Position numbers and translations under genes: made by a program. Below, piece after piece: positions 1 to 8,687 of a stretch of 64,000 nucleotides of DNA. The number at the start of each line of letters is the position of its first letter. Within the stretch, counting starts at the first letter, position 1. The notes under the pieces were generated by a model. That model saw only the letters and a program-made list of their open reading frames with translations, made no database searches and had not been told where the DNA came from. Source of the DNA: Caulobacterales bacterium (GTDB taxonomy: Bacteria > Pseudomonadota > Alphaproteobacteria > Caulobacterales > Aquidulcibacteraceae); NCBI GenBank assembly GCA_017303355.1, contig JAFLCU010000013.1:44210-108209 (forward strand). The letters are read 5' to 3'.

Positions 1-527
1 ACCTCACGATCGAGCCGCATGTCGAGACCAAGCCGCGCGCCATAAAGTGCTGCGGCGCGCTCCGCGTCTGGCGTGCGCACCACGATATGATCGAGGCTTT
101 GCACGCCATGTTCTGAGGCTAGAGACACTGGTGCAGGCGTTGTTCGTGCCTGGACCATAAGCCGCGCACCGTGCGAGCGATCCGTGTTCAGGCGAAATAC
201 CGCATGCGTTTCGCGATCGGCGAGCGGCTCGGGCGCGAGGCCGACGCGCTCGGCGCGGCGATGCATGCCGGCGAGATCACGGGTGGCGAGCACCAGGCTC
301 TTCAAGCCCTCGCCCTCAGCTAATGAGGCGCGCACACGTTCGGCGTTGGAGCCGTTGCCCGGCGCGATGATCTCGACGGCGATGTTGTCCAGGCCGATCA
401 GCGCGATGTCGATGCCGTCGAGCGAAAAGCGTTCAGCGACGGGCCTGCCGAGCAAGCGCGCGTAAGTCGCGGCGCCCGCTTCAAGATCGTGCGTGGCGAT
501 GACGACGTGATCGAAGCCGCTGATCAT
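1..527 (-). CDS. VOC (glyoxalase/dioxygenase-fold) family protein, 3' end outside window
   Basis: The minus strand is open from an ATG at 527 to the window edge (175 codons seen, no stop). Two copies of the vicinal-oxygen-chelate signature are visible: one starts FDHVVIATHDLEAGAATY near residue 5, the second LDHIVVRTPDAERAAALY in the last quarter. Tandem modules of this kind form a metal-binding or substrate pocket; the substrate cannot be told. The ATG overlaps the stop of the upstream lipoprotein gene by one base (TGATG), so it is probably the third gene of the dapF operon. Confidence 0.8.
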   Translation of the reverse strand, partial: MISGFDHVVIATHDLEAGAATYARLLGRPVAERFSLDGIDIALIGLDNIAVEIIAPGNGSNAERVRASLAEGEGLKSLVLATRDLAGMHRRAERVGLAPEPLADRETHAVFRLNTDRSHGARLMVQARTTPAPVSLASEHGVQSLDHIVVRTPDAERAAALYGARLGLDMRLDRE

Positions 528-952
528 CAATCGCAGCCGTCGCGCCGGCCTTGGAAGATGGTTTGATCGGCGCCGTCGCCTATGATTGTGATGCGCAGGC
601 GATCGCTGTGCGCATCGATGAAGGCGCGGCCGCCTTCCAGGGAGCCGCCTTCGCCCTGGGCCACTTGCCAACAGCGCGACGCGGCACCGGCCGTGTCGAG
701 TTCGCACAGGCTCCAGCCGGTTTCGCTGGGCTCAAGCGTATAGCGCGTCGAGAGCGGCGCGCCGCCTTGCCGATAGACGAGCTTGGCGCCCGCCATGACG
801 CCGGCTCGCGCGCGATCGGGCAACCAGCGCATGGTGGAGGCGCCGGCGTCGCGATTGATCCAGCAGCCATGCACGCGCTCTGGGGGCGTGCTTGAGTTGG
901 ACGCCGTGGCGGCGCAGGCGGTGAGCAGAAGGCAAAGCGCGAGGCGTTTCAT
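527..952 (-). CDS. Small putative lipoprotein of the dapF operon
   Basis: This is a 141-residue protein of unknown function. The ATG at 952 is chosen over an upstream GTG-type extension because it gives a clean lipoprotein signal (MKRLALCLLLTAC, lipobox LTAC) and overlaps the dapF stop as ATGA. The mature part has several Cys residues (HGCWINRD, LCELD, RCWQV, DGCD) that could form disulfides in the periplasm. It is translationally coupled to dapF upstream and to the VOC gene downstream. No domain is recognised. Confidence 0.75.
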   Translation of the reverse strand: MKRLALCLLLTACAATASNSSTPPERVHGCWINRDAGASTMRWLPDRARAGVMAGAKLVYRQGGAPLSTRYTLEPSETGWSLCELDTAGAASRCWQVAQGEGGSLEGGRAFIDAHSDRLRITIIGDGADQTIFQGRRDGCD

Positions 953-1764
953 GTGGCGGGCAGCTCCCCAGTGCTCTCCAGCTCGATCGGCCCTGTCATC
1001 AGTACCCGGTCGTCGCCCGCGCGCCATTCAATCTCAAGTGAACCTCCGTCCACCAGGACTTCGACCTTACGCGCGGTGCGCCCCTGCCGATGCGCCGCGA
1101 CCACGGCGGCGCACGCGCCCGTTCCGCAGGCTTTGGTCAACCCCGTGCCCCGCTCCCAAACCCGCAAACGAATTTGCCCGGACGAGCGCACCTCGGCAAA
1201 TCCCACATTCACGCGTTGGGGAAAGAGCGGATCGTGCTCGATCGTGGGCCCAAGCGCTTCGATCGGCACGCTGCCGATGTCATCGACGAAGAAGACGACG
1301 TGTGGGTTGCCCATGTTCACGGCGCCAGGCGCCTCATAGCCGCCAGCGAGGAAATCCAACCGGTCCGTCGCCATCGCCTTGGCCAAGGGGATTTCCTCCC
1401 AGCGCAACAGCGGCGAGCCCATATCGACGGTGATGATGTCGGCGCCGGCGCGTTCGGCGTAGAGCATGCCGGCGGGCGTCTCGATCCGGCGTGAGGCCGC
1501 CCCACCCTCCTCCATGAGCAGCCAGGCGACGCAGCGCGTGGCGTTGCCGCAGGCGTCGACCTCGCCGCCATTGGCGTTCCAAATGCGCATAAAGGCGTCG
1601 CCGCGGATCGAGCGCTCGATCGCGATCACCTGGTCGCAGCCTAGGCCGGTTTCGCGGTCGGCGATGGCTTGGGCCTGCGCGGTCGAGAGCGGCAGCGCGC
1701 CGCGCGAGCGGGCGTCGATTATGACGAAATCGTTGCCGCAGCCGTTCATCTTGAAATAGCGCAT
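949..1764 (-). CDS. dapF: Diaminopimelate epimerase
   Basis: DapF interconverts LL- and meso-diaminopimelate for lysine and peptidoglycan synthesis in the cytoplasm. The 271-residue length is normal. The N-terminus has the family signature MNGCGNDFVIID. The two catalytic cysteines sit in ACGNATRC (Cys72) and ACGTGACA (Cys213), giving the cofactor-independent two-base mechanism. Substrate-binding segments NPHVVFFVDD and WERGTG are present. It is the first gene of a tightly overlapping minus-strand operon with a lipoprotein and a VOC protein, and is divergent from the peptidase gene at 1899. Confidence 0.97.
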   Translation of the reverse strand: MRYFKMNGCGNDFVIIDARSRGALPLSTAQAQAIADRETGLGCDQVIAIERSIRGDAFMRIWNANGGEVDACGNATRCVAWLLMEEGGAASRRIETPAGMLYAERAGADIITVDMGSPLLRWEEIPLAKAMATDRLDFLAGGYEAPGAVNMGNPHVVFFVDDIGSVPIEALGPTIEHDPLFPQRVNVGFAEVRSSGQIRLRVWERGTGLTKACGTGACAAVVAAHRQGRTARKVEVLVDGGSLEIEWRAGDDRVLMTGPIELESTGELPAT

Positions 1765-1898
1765 CTACTTTGAATGTAAGGCGCTTTGCGGCCCGGCGCT
1801 ACGCTTCCCCGAGGGCGCGAGCCGCATGCGACCAACCGCCCTTTCCTCGCCAAGGCCAATCTGCTTGGTTGCGCGCCTAGATTCAGGGGATCTCCTAT

Positions 1899-3983
1899 AT
1901 GCGTCTTGCAGCCGCCGTCGCGGGTCTCGCGACCCTTTTCCTTGCCTCGTGCAGCACCACCCAAGGTTCCCTCAATATGACGGAAGACCCCTATCTCTGG
2001 CTTGAAGAGGTCGAAGGCGAACGCGCGCTCACATGGGTGCGCGAACAGAATGCGCGCTCGCTTGCCGTGCTCGAAGGCGATTCGCGGTTCGCGCAATTGC
2101 ACGCCGATGCGCTGGCGCTGGCCAATAGCCAGGATCGCCTGCCGCTCGGCGGCATTCACACAGGCTATTATTATAATTTCTGGCAGGACGCCGAACATGT
2201 GCGCGGTATCTATCGCCGCACGCGCGTCGCCGATTTCGCCAGCGGCAGTCCGCGCTGGGAAACGGTGTTTGACGTGGATGCGGTCGCCACGGCCGAGAAC
2301 GCCAATTGGGTTTTCCAAGGCATGGATTGCCTTGAGGGCACGACGCGCTGTTTGGTTGCGCTCTCCGATGGCGGCAAGGACGCCTCGACGTATCGCGAAT
2401 ACGATTTGGCGACGCGCGGCTTCGTGGCGAACGGCTTTGTGACGCCGGAAGCCAAATCGGGCGTCACCTGGCTCGACATCAACACGCTGATCGTCGCCAC
2501 CGATTGGGGCGCGGGCACGATGACGGAAAGCGGCTACCCGTTCGTGGTGAAGCGTTGGACGCGCGACACGCCGCTTTCGTCCGCCACCGAAGTTTTGCGC
2601 GGCGAGGCCAGCGATGTCGGGGTGTTCGGCGGCGTTCTGCAGGATACGGACGGGCGGCGCATTCCGATCGCGGTGCGCGCGACGACGTTCTTTGAATCCA
2701 CCAATTTCCGCCTCGACGGCGCATCGCCGCAGCGCATCAACCTGCCGCAGAAATCCTCGATCGTCGGGCTCTATCAGGGTTATCTGATCGCAACATTGCA
2801 GGAAGAATGGCGCGGCCACCCGCAAGGCGCGCTGATCGCTTATCCGCTCAGCGAAACCGGCAGCGACAATCCGAACGTCACGGTGCTGTTTGCGCCGAAC
2901 CAGCGTCAATCGGTGGAAGGCGTTTCCATCACGCGCGACGCCATCCTCGTGGCGGGTTACGAAAATGTCCGCGGCCGCTTGCTGCGCATTTCACGTACCG
3001 CCGGCGCCTGGACGACCACCACCATCGCGCTGCCGGAAAACGGCTCGGTGACGATGGCGGGTTCCTCGCCGACCGAAAGCGAAGCCTTCGCCGTGTTCGA
3101 GGATTTCCTGACGCCGGACACGCTCTACGCGCTCGACAGCAACGCGACACTCGCTCGCCCGATCCGCTCGCTGCCGGCGCAGTTTGACGCCTCGCCTTAT
3201 GTGTCGGAGCAATACGAGGCGGTCAGCAGCGACGGCACGCGCATTCCGTATTTCGTGCTGCGCCGCCGCGACATGCCGTTCAACGGCGAGAACGCGACGC
3301 TGCTCTATGCGTATGGCGGCTTCCAGAGTTCTATGACGCCTGGCTATAGCCCGAATGTCGGCAAGCTTTGGCTTGATCGTGGCGGGGTTTACGTGCTCGC
3401 CAATATTCGCGGCGGCGGGGAGTTCGGTCCGGCATGGCACCAAGCGGGCCTGCGCACGCAGCGCCAGATCATCTTTGATGATTTTTATGCGGTTGAGCGC
3501 GACCTTGTCGAACGCCGCATCACCAGCCCAGATCATCTGGGCATCATGGGCGGCTCGAACGGCGGCTTGCTGATGGGCGTGATGCTCAATCAGCATCCGG
3601 AGATGATCAACGCCGCCGTCGTGCAAGTGCCGCTGCTCGACATGCTGCGCTACGATCAATTGCTCGCCGGCGCTTCATGGGTCGATGAGTACGGCTCGCC
3701 GTCCAATCCGGAGGAGCGCGCGTTCCTCGAAACCATCACGCCCTATCAGAACCTGCGCGCACGCGATGATTTCCCGACCCCGTTCGTGGTCACATCGACC
3801 AAGGACGATCGCGTCCATCCCGGTCACGCCCGCAAATACGTGGCGCGCATGATCGAGTTGGGCATGCCGGTGCTCTATTTCGAGAATATCGACGGCGGCC
3901 ACTCGGCGGCGGCGAACCTCAACGAGGCGGCGCGCCGGCGCGCGCTTGAATACACTTATCTGATGCAGCAATTGATGGATTGA
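1899..3983 (+). CDS. Prolyl oligopeptidase family (S9A) serine peptidase, lipoprotein
   Basis: This 694-residue protein has a lipoprotein-type leader (LATLFLASCSTT), a seven-bladed propeller region and a C-terminal alpha/beta hydrolase domain. The catalytic triad is visible: Ser553 in GGSNGG, the Asp motif DDRVHP near residue 636, and His668 in GGHSAA. The DPYLWLEEVEG start of the mature protein is typical of S9A enzymes. Such exported enzymes cleave short proline-containing peptides. It is monocistronic, followed by a strong hairpin. Confidence 0.93.
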   Translation: MRLAAAVAGLATLFLASCSTTQGSLNMTEDPYLWLEEVEGERALTWVREQNARSLAVLEGDSRFAQLHADALALANSQDRLPLGGIHTGYYYNFWQDAEHVRGIYRRTRVADFASGSPRWETVFDVDAVATAENANWVFQGMDCLEGTTRCLVALSDGGKDASTYREYDLATRGFVANGFVTPEAKSGVTWLDINTLIVATDWGAGTMTESGYPFVVKRWTRDTPLSSATEVLRGEASDVGVFGGVLQDTDGRRIPIAVRATTFFESTNFRLDGASPQRINLPQKSSIVGLYQGYLIATLQEEWRGHPQGALIAYPLSETGSDNPNVTVLFAPNQRQSVEGVSITRDAILVAGYENVRGRLLRISRTAGAWTTTTIALPENGSVTMAGSSPTESEAFAVFEDFLTPDTLYALDSNATLARPIRSLPAQFDASPYVSEQYEAVSSDGTRIPYFVLRRRDMPFNGENATLLYAYGGFQSSMTPGYSPNVGKLWLDRGGVYVLANIRGGGEFGPAWHQAGLRTQRQIIFDDFYAVERDLVERRITSPDHLGIMGGSNGGLLMGVMLNQHPEMINAAVVQVPLLDMLRYDQLLAGASWVDEYGSPSNPEERAFLETITPYQNLRARDDFPTPFVVTSTKDDRVHPGHARKYVARMIELGMPVLYFENIDGGHSAAANLNEAARRRALEYTYLMQQLMD

Positions 3984-3989
3984 GCGCGG

Positions 3990-4025
3990 CCGCGCGTTCC
4001 GCCTTGATTTTGGCGGAACGCGCGG
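3990..4025 (+). terminator. Perfect 14-bp hairpin after the S9A gene, without a U tract
   Basis: Arms at 3990-4003 and 4012-4025 are perfectly complementary (CCGCGCGTTCCGCC), with an 8-base loop, seven bases after the peptidase stop. The following bases are TGAGAAGC, so the poly-U tail of an intrinsic terminator is missing. It may protect a 3' end or terminate with help. Confidence 0.5.
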
Positions 4026-4049
4026 TGAGAAGCGCTTCACGAGGTGACT

Positions 4050-4388
4050 ATGAACGTCTTGCGCGCGGCGGTTGGGATTTTGGGCTTCGCCCTGCTCGGG
4101 TTGGTCTTGTGGGCCGCCCTCGCCAAGCCTGACCTGCACGGCACGATCTTCGATCAATTCGCGGTGCTGACGACGCTGCCTTGGGGCGTAGCGACGCTGG
4201 CCGACCTGCTGATCGGCTTCGTGTTCTTCGCGACGATCGTGTTTTTGACCGAGCGCTCGTGGGTCGTGGCCGCGCTTTGGGCCGCGCCCATTTTCTTGCT
4301 TGGCAATATCTGGGCGGCACTCTGGCTGGTAATCCGCCTGCCGCACTTGGCCAAGCAGCTCTCGAAGCCGGATTGGCCGAACTCCTAA
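4050..4388 (+). CDS. DUF1475-like small membrane protein
   Basis: A 112-residue protein with about three hydrophobic helices (VLRAAVGILGFALLGLVLW, LLIGFVFFATIVFL, ALWAAPIFLLGNIWAALWLVI). The Trp/Leu pattern resembles the DUF1475 family of inner-membrane proteins of unknown function. The ATG at 4050 follows GAGG at 4041-4044; a GTG two codons earlier overlaps that ribosome binding site and is less likely. Its end overlaps the converging oxyR gene by four bases. Confidence 0.7.
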   Translation: MNVLRAAVGILGFALLGLVLWAALAKPDLHGTIFDQFAVLTTLPWGVATLADLLIGFVFFATIVFLTERSWVVAALWAAPIFLLGNIWAALWLVIRLPHLAKQLSKPDWPNS

Positions 4389-5317
4389 GCCTTTCGGCCA
4401 AACAGTTCGTTGCGCAGCACATCGGCCAGCATGCGCGCCTCTTCCTCGCGCTGACCGCCCTCGCGCCAAGCCACGCCAATCGAACGCCCAACCAAAGGCT
4501 GCGCGAACGGCCGCACCGCGACATGCGCGCCAGCGGCCGCGCCGCCGTCAGCGGCGATTTTCGGCAACAGCGTCACGCCCATGCCGCCCGACACCATCTG
4601 CACCAACGTATGCAAACTCGTCGCCCCCACCTCCGAGGAGCGCCGGCCGGGCGCCAATTGGCAAGCCGAAAGCGCGTGCTCGCGCAGACAATGGCCGTCT
4701 TCGAGCAGCAGCACGTCCTCGCTCTTTAGATGCTCGGGCGCCAAGTCGTTGCGGTGCGCCAGCGGGTGCGTCTCAGGGCAAACGAGGAAGAATTCGTCCT
4801 CCGCCACCACGGACGTGGCGATGCCGTGCGCAGTGTAGGGCAGCGCGATCACGGCGGCGTCGAGCGTGCGCGCGCGCAACGCATCGACCAGGCGTGCGGT
4901 GAGATCCTCGCGCATTTGCAGGCGCAATTGTGGGAAACGCTGCTTCAACAGCGGCATCACGCGCGGCAATAGAAATGGCGCGATAGTTGGAATGGCGCCG
5001 AGGCGAAAATAGCCGGAGAACGGCTCGCCTGCCGTGTGCACCGCGCGCACGAGCTCTTCGACTTCGTTGATCGCGCGTGCGGCGCGATCGGCGGCTTCCA
5101 ACCCAGCCGGCGTGAGTACTGCGCCCGCCCTGCCGCGCTCGACCAGCACAGCGCCGAGCGCGATCTCCAATTCCTTGATGCCGGCTGAAAGCGTCGGCTG
5201 CGTGACGCCCACGGCTTCAGCGGCGGCGACGAATGAGCCCTCCGCGCGGATCGCCAACAGGAATTGCAACTGGCGCAGCGTCGGCATGGCCGAGGCCGGA
5301 ATGCGGGTGTCTTCCAT
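4385..5317 (-). CDS. oxyR: OxyR-type LysR transcriptional regulator (peroxide sensor)
   Basis: A 310-residue LysR regulator. The N-terminal helix-turn-helix (LRQLQFLLAIRAEGSFVAAAEAVGVTQ) is followed by a substrate-binding-like domain. The redox switch of OxyR is recognisable: Cys210 and Cys219 in GHCLREHALSAC, nine residues apart as in the E. coli Cys199/Cys208 pair. It would activate peroxide-defence genes on disulfide formation. No catalase or ahpC gene lies in the window, so its targets are elsewhere. The start at 5317 has a GAAAG ribosome binding site; an internal Met11 start is possible. Confidence 0.9.
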   Translation of the reverse strand: MEDTRIPASAMPTLRQLQFLLAIRAEGSFVAAAEAVGVTQPTLSAGIKELEIALGAVLVERGRAGAVLTPAGLEAADRAARAINEVEELVRAVHTAGEPFSGYFRLGAIPTIAPFLLPRVMPLLKQRFPQLRLQMREDLTARLVDALRARTLDAAVIALPYTAHGIATSVVAEDEFFLVCPETHPLAHRNDLAPEHLKSEDVLLLEDGHCLREHALSACQLAPGRRSSEVGATSLHTLVQMVSGGMGVTLLPKIAADGGAAAGAHVAVRPFAQPLVGRSIGVAWREGGQREEEARMLADVLRNELFGRKA

Positions 5318-5389
5318 AGGCGCTTTCTATCGTATCCGTCTGGGCATATCGACGCCCTCAAGGATGTTTCAAGCAGCCCTCTACGGGAA

Positions 5390-6769
5390 TTATGCAGCAA
5401 CGCGCGCTGTGGCCGGCGCTGCCGCGCTGATGCGCATCGGCACGCGGATGGTGAAGGTCGAGCCAACGCCGAGTTCGCTCGTCACGCTCACTTTGCCGCC
5501 CAAGGCATGCGCCATGCGCTGCGCGATCGAAAGCCCGAGGCCCATGCCGCCTTTCGCGCGCGTCGATGTCGAGTCGACCTGCGTGAACGGCTTGAAGATG
5601 CGCTCGATATCCGCCGCGGCCACGCCAGCACCGGTATCGGATACGCCCAGCACCAGGAAATCACGGCCATCGATATCGGCTTTGTCGGCCGTCACGGCGA
5701 TGAGGCCATTCTCGGTGAATTTCGAGGCGTTCGACATGAGCGCGGCGAGACATACCGAGAGCTTGCCGCCATCGGTGTAGGCCCACTCGGCATCGGGATC
5801 GACGCGCAGCGAAATCCGGTTGCCGCTCGCACGCACATCGTCTTGCACGGCGTGCACGGCCTCTTCGGCGAGCTTACGCACATCGACATCGCGCGGAGCC
5901 AAGCCTTCCGCGCCGGCGTCGACACTCGAATGATTGAGGATTTGATCGATCAACCCCAACAGGTGGCGCGCCGAGCCGCTGATGCGCCCGGCGTCGTCGG
6001 CTAAATCCTTGCGGCCGTCCGCATCAAGATCTTCTTGAATGATTTCCGCGTAACCGATCACAGCGTTCAGCGGCGTGCGTAGCTCATGCGTCATCACAGC
6101 CAGGAATTCGGATTTCGCCCGGTTCGCTTCTTCCGCCTCGGCGCGCTTGAGTTCGGCTTCGAGCTGACGCTCTTTCGACGCTTGGTGCGCGGCTTTCCAG
6201 CCAGCCACCATCTTGGTGTTGTTTACCGCTGAGCGCGCGACATAGGCTAAAAAACCCGCCACGCCACAGCCAACGCCCAGCGCGCCTTGAATCGCGTCAG
6301 CAGGCGCGCCGTTGAACGGGATGAAGGGGATCGCCAGCAACGCCAATGTCGCGGGCGCGGCGGATACGACCATGAAGCGCGGCGATTGGAACGTGAACAG
6401 CATCACGCTGACGAGCGAACTCGCCGCCATCAGCACGCCCAGCACCCGGCCTGGCCCGCCGCCTAGGGCCGCGAGCAGAACGGGCATGCCACAGAAGATC
6501 GTGATGGAGAAAATGCAGCCCCACACGAACAACCCGCCGGTGGTTTTGCGATCCGCCTCGCCACGCGCTTCGAGGTACGAATTGCCCAGCATGCAGTCGA
6601 AGCCCATCGACAGCGCCAGGACCAGCCACCAGCTAAGGCCGGCGGCGGTGGAGTTCAGGACAAGCGATGCGCCGACCGCGAACAATGCGCCGATGGCCAC
6701 GCGCCAGCGAAAGCTTGAAACCCGCCCCCGCGCGGCGGCAACCATCGAAGAATCGAGAAAGTCGAACAC
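5390..6769 (-). CDS. Membrane-bound sensor histidine kinase
   Basis: The protein (about 459 residues) has an N-terminal membrane region of six or so hydrophobic helices, a short coiled coil (KERQLEAELKRAEAEEANR), a HisKA domain with H-box THELRTPLNAVIGY, and an HATPase domain with N-box NASKFT, G1 DTGAGV and G2 GGMGLGLS. No receiver domain follows and no response regulator is adjacent, so it is an orphan kinase; the signal is unknown. The GTG at 6769 gives VFDFLDSSMVAAARG; a TTG at 6799 and an ATG at 6745 are alternatives. Confidence 0.88.
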   Translation of the reverse strand: MFDFLDSSMVAAARGRVSSFRWRVAIGALFAVGASLVLNSTAAGLSWWLVLALSMGFDCMLGNSYLEARGEADRKTTGGLFVWGCIFSITIFCGMPVLLAALGGGPGRVLGVLMAASSLVSVMLFTFQSPRFMVVSAAPATLALLAIPFIPFNGAPADAIQGALGVGCGVAGFLAYVARSAVNNTKMVAGWKAAHQASKERQLEAELKRAEAEEANRAKSEFLAVMTHELRTPLNAVIGYAEIIQEDLDADGRKDLADDAGRISGSARHLLGLIDQILNHSSVDAGAEGLAPRDVDVRKLAEEAVHAVQDDVRASGNRISLRVDPDAEWAYTDGGKLSVCLAALMSNASKFTENGLIAVTADKADIDGRDFLVLGVSDTGAGVAAADIERIFKPFTQVDSTSTRAKGGMGLGLSIAQRMAHALGGKVSVTSELGVGSTFTIRVPMRISAAAPATARVAA

Positions 6770-6872
6770 TAAGCACCCGCTTATTCGAATTTTTATCAAT
6801 GCAGCGTGCTTTCCCGTCTATTAACCGGAGCCGGCAAATCGGCGAAACTCGGGTTACGGAGCGCTTTTTCTG

Positions 6873-7964
6873 ATGAGCGATTTCGACACAGTGGTTGTCG
6901 GTGCGGGCGCTGTGGGGCTCGCTTGCGGCTACGCGCTGGCGCGCCGTGGCCAAAATGTGCTCGTTCTCGAGCGCGAAGCGCATATCGGCGCGGGCGTCTC
7001 GTCGCGCAATTCCGAGGTCATTCACGCGGGCCTGCACTATGCAACCGGTTCACTGAAAGCGCGCCTTTGCGTCGATGGCCGGCGCGCGCTCTATGATTTC
7101 CTGGAAACGCACAACGTCGCTTACGACAAATGCGGCAAGCTGATCGTCGCAACCGAGGAGAGCGAAATTCCGGCGCTGGAAAAGCTTGCGCGGCAGGCGG
7201 AGATCAACAGCGTTGAAGGTGTGCGATGGCTGAGCGGCGCCGAGGCGTTGGCGCTGGAGCCACAGCTGCGCGCGGTCGCGGCGCTGGAGTCACGCGAGAG
7301 CGGCGTGTTCGACGCACACGGCTATATGGAGGCGCTGGAAGGCGAGATCGAAGCGCGTGGCGGCGCGGTTGTCTTGAGCGCGCCGTTTGAAGGCGCGACA
7401 CGTGGCGGCGACGGTTTCGTCGTCCGTGTTGGCGGTGAGACGCCGACAGAAATCAGCACAAAGGCGCTCGTGATCGCGGCGGGGCTTGGCGCGCAAGCGT
7501 GCGCCGCAATGGTCGACGCCTTCCCCGCTTCGCGCATTCCGGCGCTGCATTTTGGCAAGGGCAATTATTTCGCGCTGCAGGGCGTGAAGGCGCCGTTCTC
7601 GCGGCTGATCTATCCCCCGCCGATTCCGGGCGCCTTGGGCACGCACTATCGGCGCGATCTCGGCGGCGTCGCGCGCTTTGGGCCTGATCTGCAATTCGTG
7701 GATCACGAGGATTACCTGGTCGATCCCGCACGCGCTGGCGCGTTTTACGAAACCGTGCGCCGATTTTGGCCAGGCTTGCCGGATGGCGCACTTGCGCCCG
7801 ACTACGCCGGCATTCGCCCAAAACTGCATGGCCCCGGCGAACGCCAGGGCGATTTCGTCATCGACGACAGCGTTGAAAATCTCGTGTGCCTGTTCGGCAT
7901 CGAAAGCCCCGGCCTCACCTCGTCACTGGCGATCGGCGAGGATGTCGCGCGTCGACTAAGCTAG
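6873..7964 (+). CDS. FAD-dependent oxidoreductase, L-2-hydroxyglutarate oxidase (LhgO)-like
   Basis: A 363-residue DAO-superfamily flavoprotein. The dinucleotide-binding motif VVGAGAVGLACGYALARRG is at residues 7-25, followed by SSRNSEVIHAGLHY, the segment typical of LhgO proteins, which oxidise L-2-hydroxyglutarate and pass electrons to quinone. C-terminal GIRPKL and GIESPGLTSSLAIG also fit. Substrate specificity within the family is inferred, not shown. It is monocistronic; GGAGCG lies upstream of the ATG. Confidence 0.88.
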   Translation: MSDFDTVVVGAGAVGLACGYALARRGQNVLVLEREAHIGAGVSSRNSEVIHAGLHYATGSLKARLCVDGRRALYDFLETHNVAYDKCGKLIVATEESEIPALEKLARQAEINSVEGVRWLSGAEALALEPQLRAVAALESRESGVFDAHGYMEALEGEIEARGGAVVLSAPFEGATRGGDGFVVRVGGETPTEISTKALVIAAGLGAQACAAMVDAFPASRIPALHFGKGNYFALQGVKAPFSRLIYPPPIPGALGTHYRRDLGGVARFGPDLQFVDHEDYLVDPARAGAFYETVRRFWPGLPDGALAPDYAGIRPKLHGPGERQGDFVIDDSVENLVCLFGIESPGLTSSLAIGEDVARRLS

Positions 7965-8046
7965 CTGCGCGCGCGGATACGCGATCACCCCCCATCGCCG
8001 CCGTTGCCTAGCGTCGTGGTGACGCGGTCTTCGCGAGTCCGTCCAT

Positions 8047-8469
8047 CTAATGATGGTGGCCAGCCGCGTGCGCGTGTTCAAAAGGAATGATCGCGCCCGT
8101 TCTATCGCGCACCTCGCATTCGCGCGCGCCGATCGCGCCGATCGAGTGCGGCGCATGCGCGTCGAGGTTGGCGGCGAATTCAGCGCGCCCAGCTTCGCTG
8201 AAGCGGCGCCACAATGTGCGCTCATCCGGCATGGTTTGGGTGTAGGCGCAGGCTTCAGCATCGTCACAGCGGAAGCGGTGCTCGGCGGCAAAGCTGGGAT
8301 CGGCGATCGAAGGCGCACTGCACACGATCGCCGTCCCGTCGCGCAGCGCACCGGCAAGCCCGCTGCATTCGGCGGCCGGCTCGGGCCAGGGCAATGGCGT
8401 CAGCGCCAGAGCTGGCGAACTCGCCAGCTCCGCCAGCATCGCTGCCGCCACGAGATATCGGATCGCCAT
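8047..8469 (-). CDS. Small exported protein of unknown function with His-rich C-terminus
   Basis: A 140-residue protein with a Sec signal peptide (MAIRYLVAAAMLAELASSPALA). The ATG at 8469 is preceded by GGAGG, so the longer upstream reading frame is not used. The mature part has paired cysteines (AAECSGLAG, AIVCSAP, FRCDDAEAC) and ends in HAHAAGHHH, which could bind metal. No family is recognised. It is divergent from ffh. Confidence 0.65.
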   Translation of the reverse strand: MAIRYLVAAAMLAELASSPALALTPLPWPEPAAECSGLAGALRDGTAIVCSAPSIADPSFAAEHRFRCDDAEACAYTQTMPDERTLWRRFSEAGRAEFAANLDAHAPHSIGAIGARECEVRDRTGAIIPFEHAHAAGHHH

Positions 8470-8514
8470 TTTTAGCCTCCGCCTTTCGGAGGAGGTCGGC
8501 AAAAGGGCGCGAGT

Positions 8515-8543
8515 TTGACGATTTGGCCGCTTGCCCCTAAAAG
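8515..8543 (+). promoter_or_regulatory. Candidate ffh promoter
   Basis: TTGACG at 8515-8520 and CCTAAAAG at 8536-8543 resemble the alphaproteobacterial housekeeping pattern TTGACG(S)-N10-14-GCTANAWC. The predicted transcript would have an untranslated leader of roughly 140 bases before ffh. Confidence 0.45.
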
Positions 8544-8621
8544 CCCCGCCCATGCGCCAGCTTTGAGCTGCGCTTTGACCGGCACACGACCCCATATGAG
8601 GGTCTGGAGGCTGGCGAGGCA

Positions 8622-8649
8622 CCCCGCCCGACGTGATCGTCCGGCGGGG
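8622..8649 (+). other. GC-rich hairpin in the ffh leader
   Basis: Arms at 8622-8632 and 8639-8649 pair over 11 bases with one C-C mismatch, with loop GTGATC. The next bases are CAAAATCGCTTTT, so it is not a classic terminator. It lies about 40 bases before the ffh start and could be a leader structure. Confidence 0.4.
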
Positions 8650-8687
8650 CAAAATCGCTTTTGCGCGGCGCATGACGTGGAGTTTTG

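Noticed and set aside
8470..8687. SRP RNA gene near ffh
   Set aside because: The conserved SRP RNA tetraloop/internal-loop signature (GGAA with AGCAG) was not found; only a hairpin is present.
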